Shown: piece after piece, positions 63,782 to 64,000 of the stretch
How positions within the stretch are numbered: position 1 is the first letter of the stretch
Layout: each line of letters begins with the position of its first letter
From: an uncultured Lachnospiraceae bacterium
GTDB taxonomy: Bacteria > Bacillota > Clostridia > Lachnospirales > Lachnospiraceae
Reading direction: 5' to 3'
DNA length: 64,000 nucleotides
Assembly (NCBI GenBank): GCA_947174705.1
Contig: CAMWKB010000002.1
Span: forward strand, 1-64,000
Position numbers and translations under genes: made by a program
Notes under the pieces: model-generated
Databases searched by the model: none
The model's input: only the letters and a program-made list of their open reading frames with translations
Told to the model about the DNA's origin: nothing

Positions 63782-64000
63782 ATGAATATGGTAATCGAAA
63801 TAAAGAATTTAAATCATCATTTTGGTGACAACAAAGTTTTGAAAGACATCAATCTAAATATAACCGAAGGCGAGATATTCGGTCTACTCGGTCCATCGGG
63901 TGCCGGAAAAACCACTTTAATCAATATTCTTACAGGTCAGCTACAAGCCTCCGGCGGGAACTGCAACATCATGGGCATATCCCCAACGGACATGACCGGT
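63782..64000 (+). CDS. ABC transporter ATP-binding protein (cut by window end)
   Basis: 73 codons visible, open at the right edge. Begins near MNMVIEIKNLNHHFGDNKVL and has Walker A GPSGAGKTTLINIL and a following LTGQLQASGG, typical of drug or peptide efflux ATPases. Other in-frame ATGs at 63761 and 63770 overlap the DUF3021 end; 63782 lies 12 bases after AAAGGA. Probably the target of the preceding LytTR regulator. Confidence 0.9.
   Translation, partial: MNMVIEIKNLNHHFGDNKVLKDINLNITEGEIFGLLGPSGAGKTTLINILTGQLQASGGNCNIMGISPTDMTG

Overview
The window looks like a chromosomal segment of a low-GC, anaerobic, Gram-positive Clostridia, most likely a motile Lachnospiraceae. The basis is pyruvate formate-lyase with a glycyl-radical activase, DUF402, DUF951, DUF1858, HPr, CdaA/CdaR/GlmM, MecA, CwlD, the mbl-flhO-flhP gene order, YvyF beside ComF, and AT-rich spacers with Bacillus-type promoters. 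Species cannot be named from the sequence. Most genes lie on the minus strand; the plus-strand exceptions are DUF402, mecA, the pfl block, yjfB and the lytTR-DUF3021-ABC set at the right edge. I saw no transposase, prophage, CRISPR array or rRNA.

Layout. 0.2-4.2 kb: DUF402 protein, a coiled-coil cell-wall hydrolase, RpiB, a Sua5/TsaC protein and a KduD-like reductase. 4.2-13.5 kb: a signalling island of one lone receiver and three giant membrane hybrid histidine kinases. One carries a C-terminal DegV lipid-binding domain; another holds a complete phosphorelay ending in an HD-GYP domain. 13.5-18.5 kb: CwlD, an Rrf2 regulator, a GH18 protein, MecA and DUF1858. 18.6-22.7 kb: the fermentation block, where pyruvate formate-lyase is split into a 679-residue core and an 81-residue glycyl-radical protein. 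A third small cysteine-containing gene lies between them and resembles the start of the radical domain. PFL activase, a 32-residue membrane peptide and a 2[4Fe-4S] ferredoxin follow.

22.8-31.8 kb: housekeeping (MerR regulator, DnaB, L9, GdpP, S18-SSB-S6, DUF951, sirtuin, LeuA, HPr). 31.8-40.1 kb: GlmM, CdaR, CdaA, two membrane proteins of unknown function, YvyF, ComF and RecD2, all co-directional. 40.2-43.5 kb: FlgJ-like, FlhP, FlhO and Mbl, preceded by a sigma-A promoter and, further upstream, a near-consensus flagellar sigma-28 promoter followed at once by a terminator. 43.6-48.5 kb: UvrA and UvrB. 48.7-53.2 kb: a large secreted subtilisin with bacterial Ig-like repeats, and upstream of it a lipoprotein related to its propeptide. 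53.2-57.5 kb: S41 protease, an M23 coiled-coil hydrolase, FtsX and FtsE. 57.5-62.7 kb: a CdaR/PucR-type regulator, a TagA-like protein, a YjfB motility protein, a CPBP protease, CvfB, acyl-ACP thioesterase and tRNA-Gln(CUG). 62.8-64.0 kb: LytTR regulator, DUF3021 and the start of an ABC ATPase.

The most notable items are the three-part pyruvate formate-lyase, the histidine kinase-DegV fusion, the single-chain phosphorelay/HD-GYP protein, the subtilisin with a free-standing propeptide-like lipoprotein, and the sigma-28 promoter with an immediate terminator upstream of mbl. All are read from sequence alone. No search was run, so novelty statements are inference.
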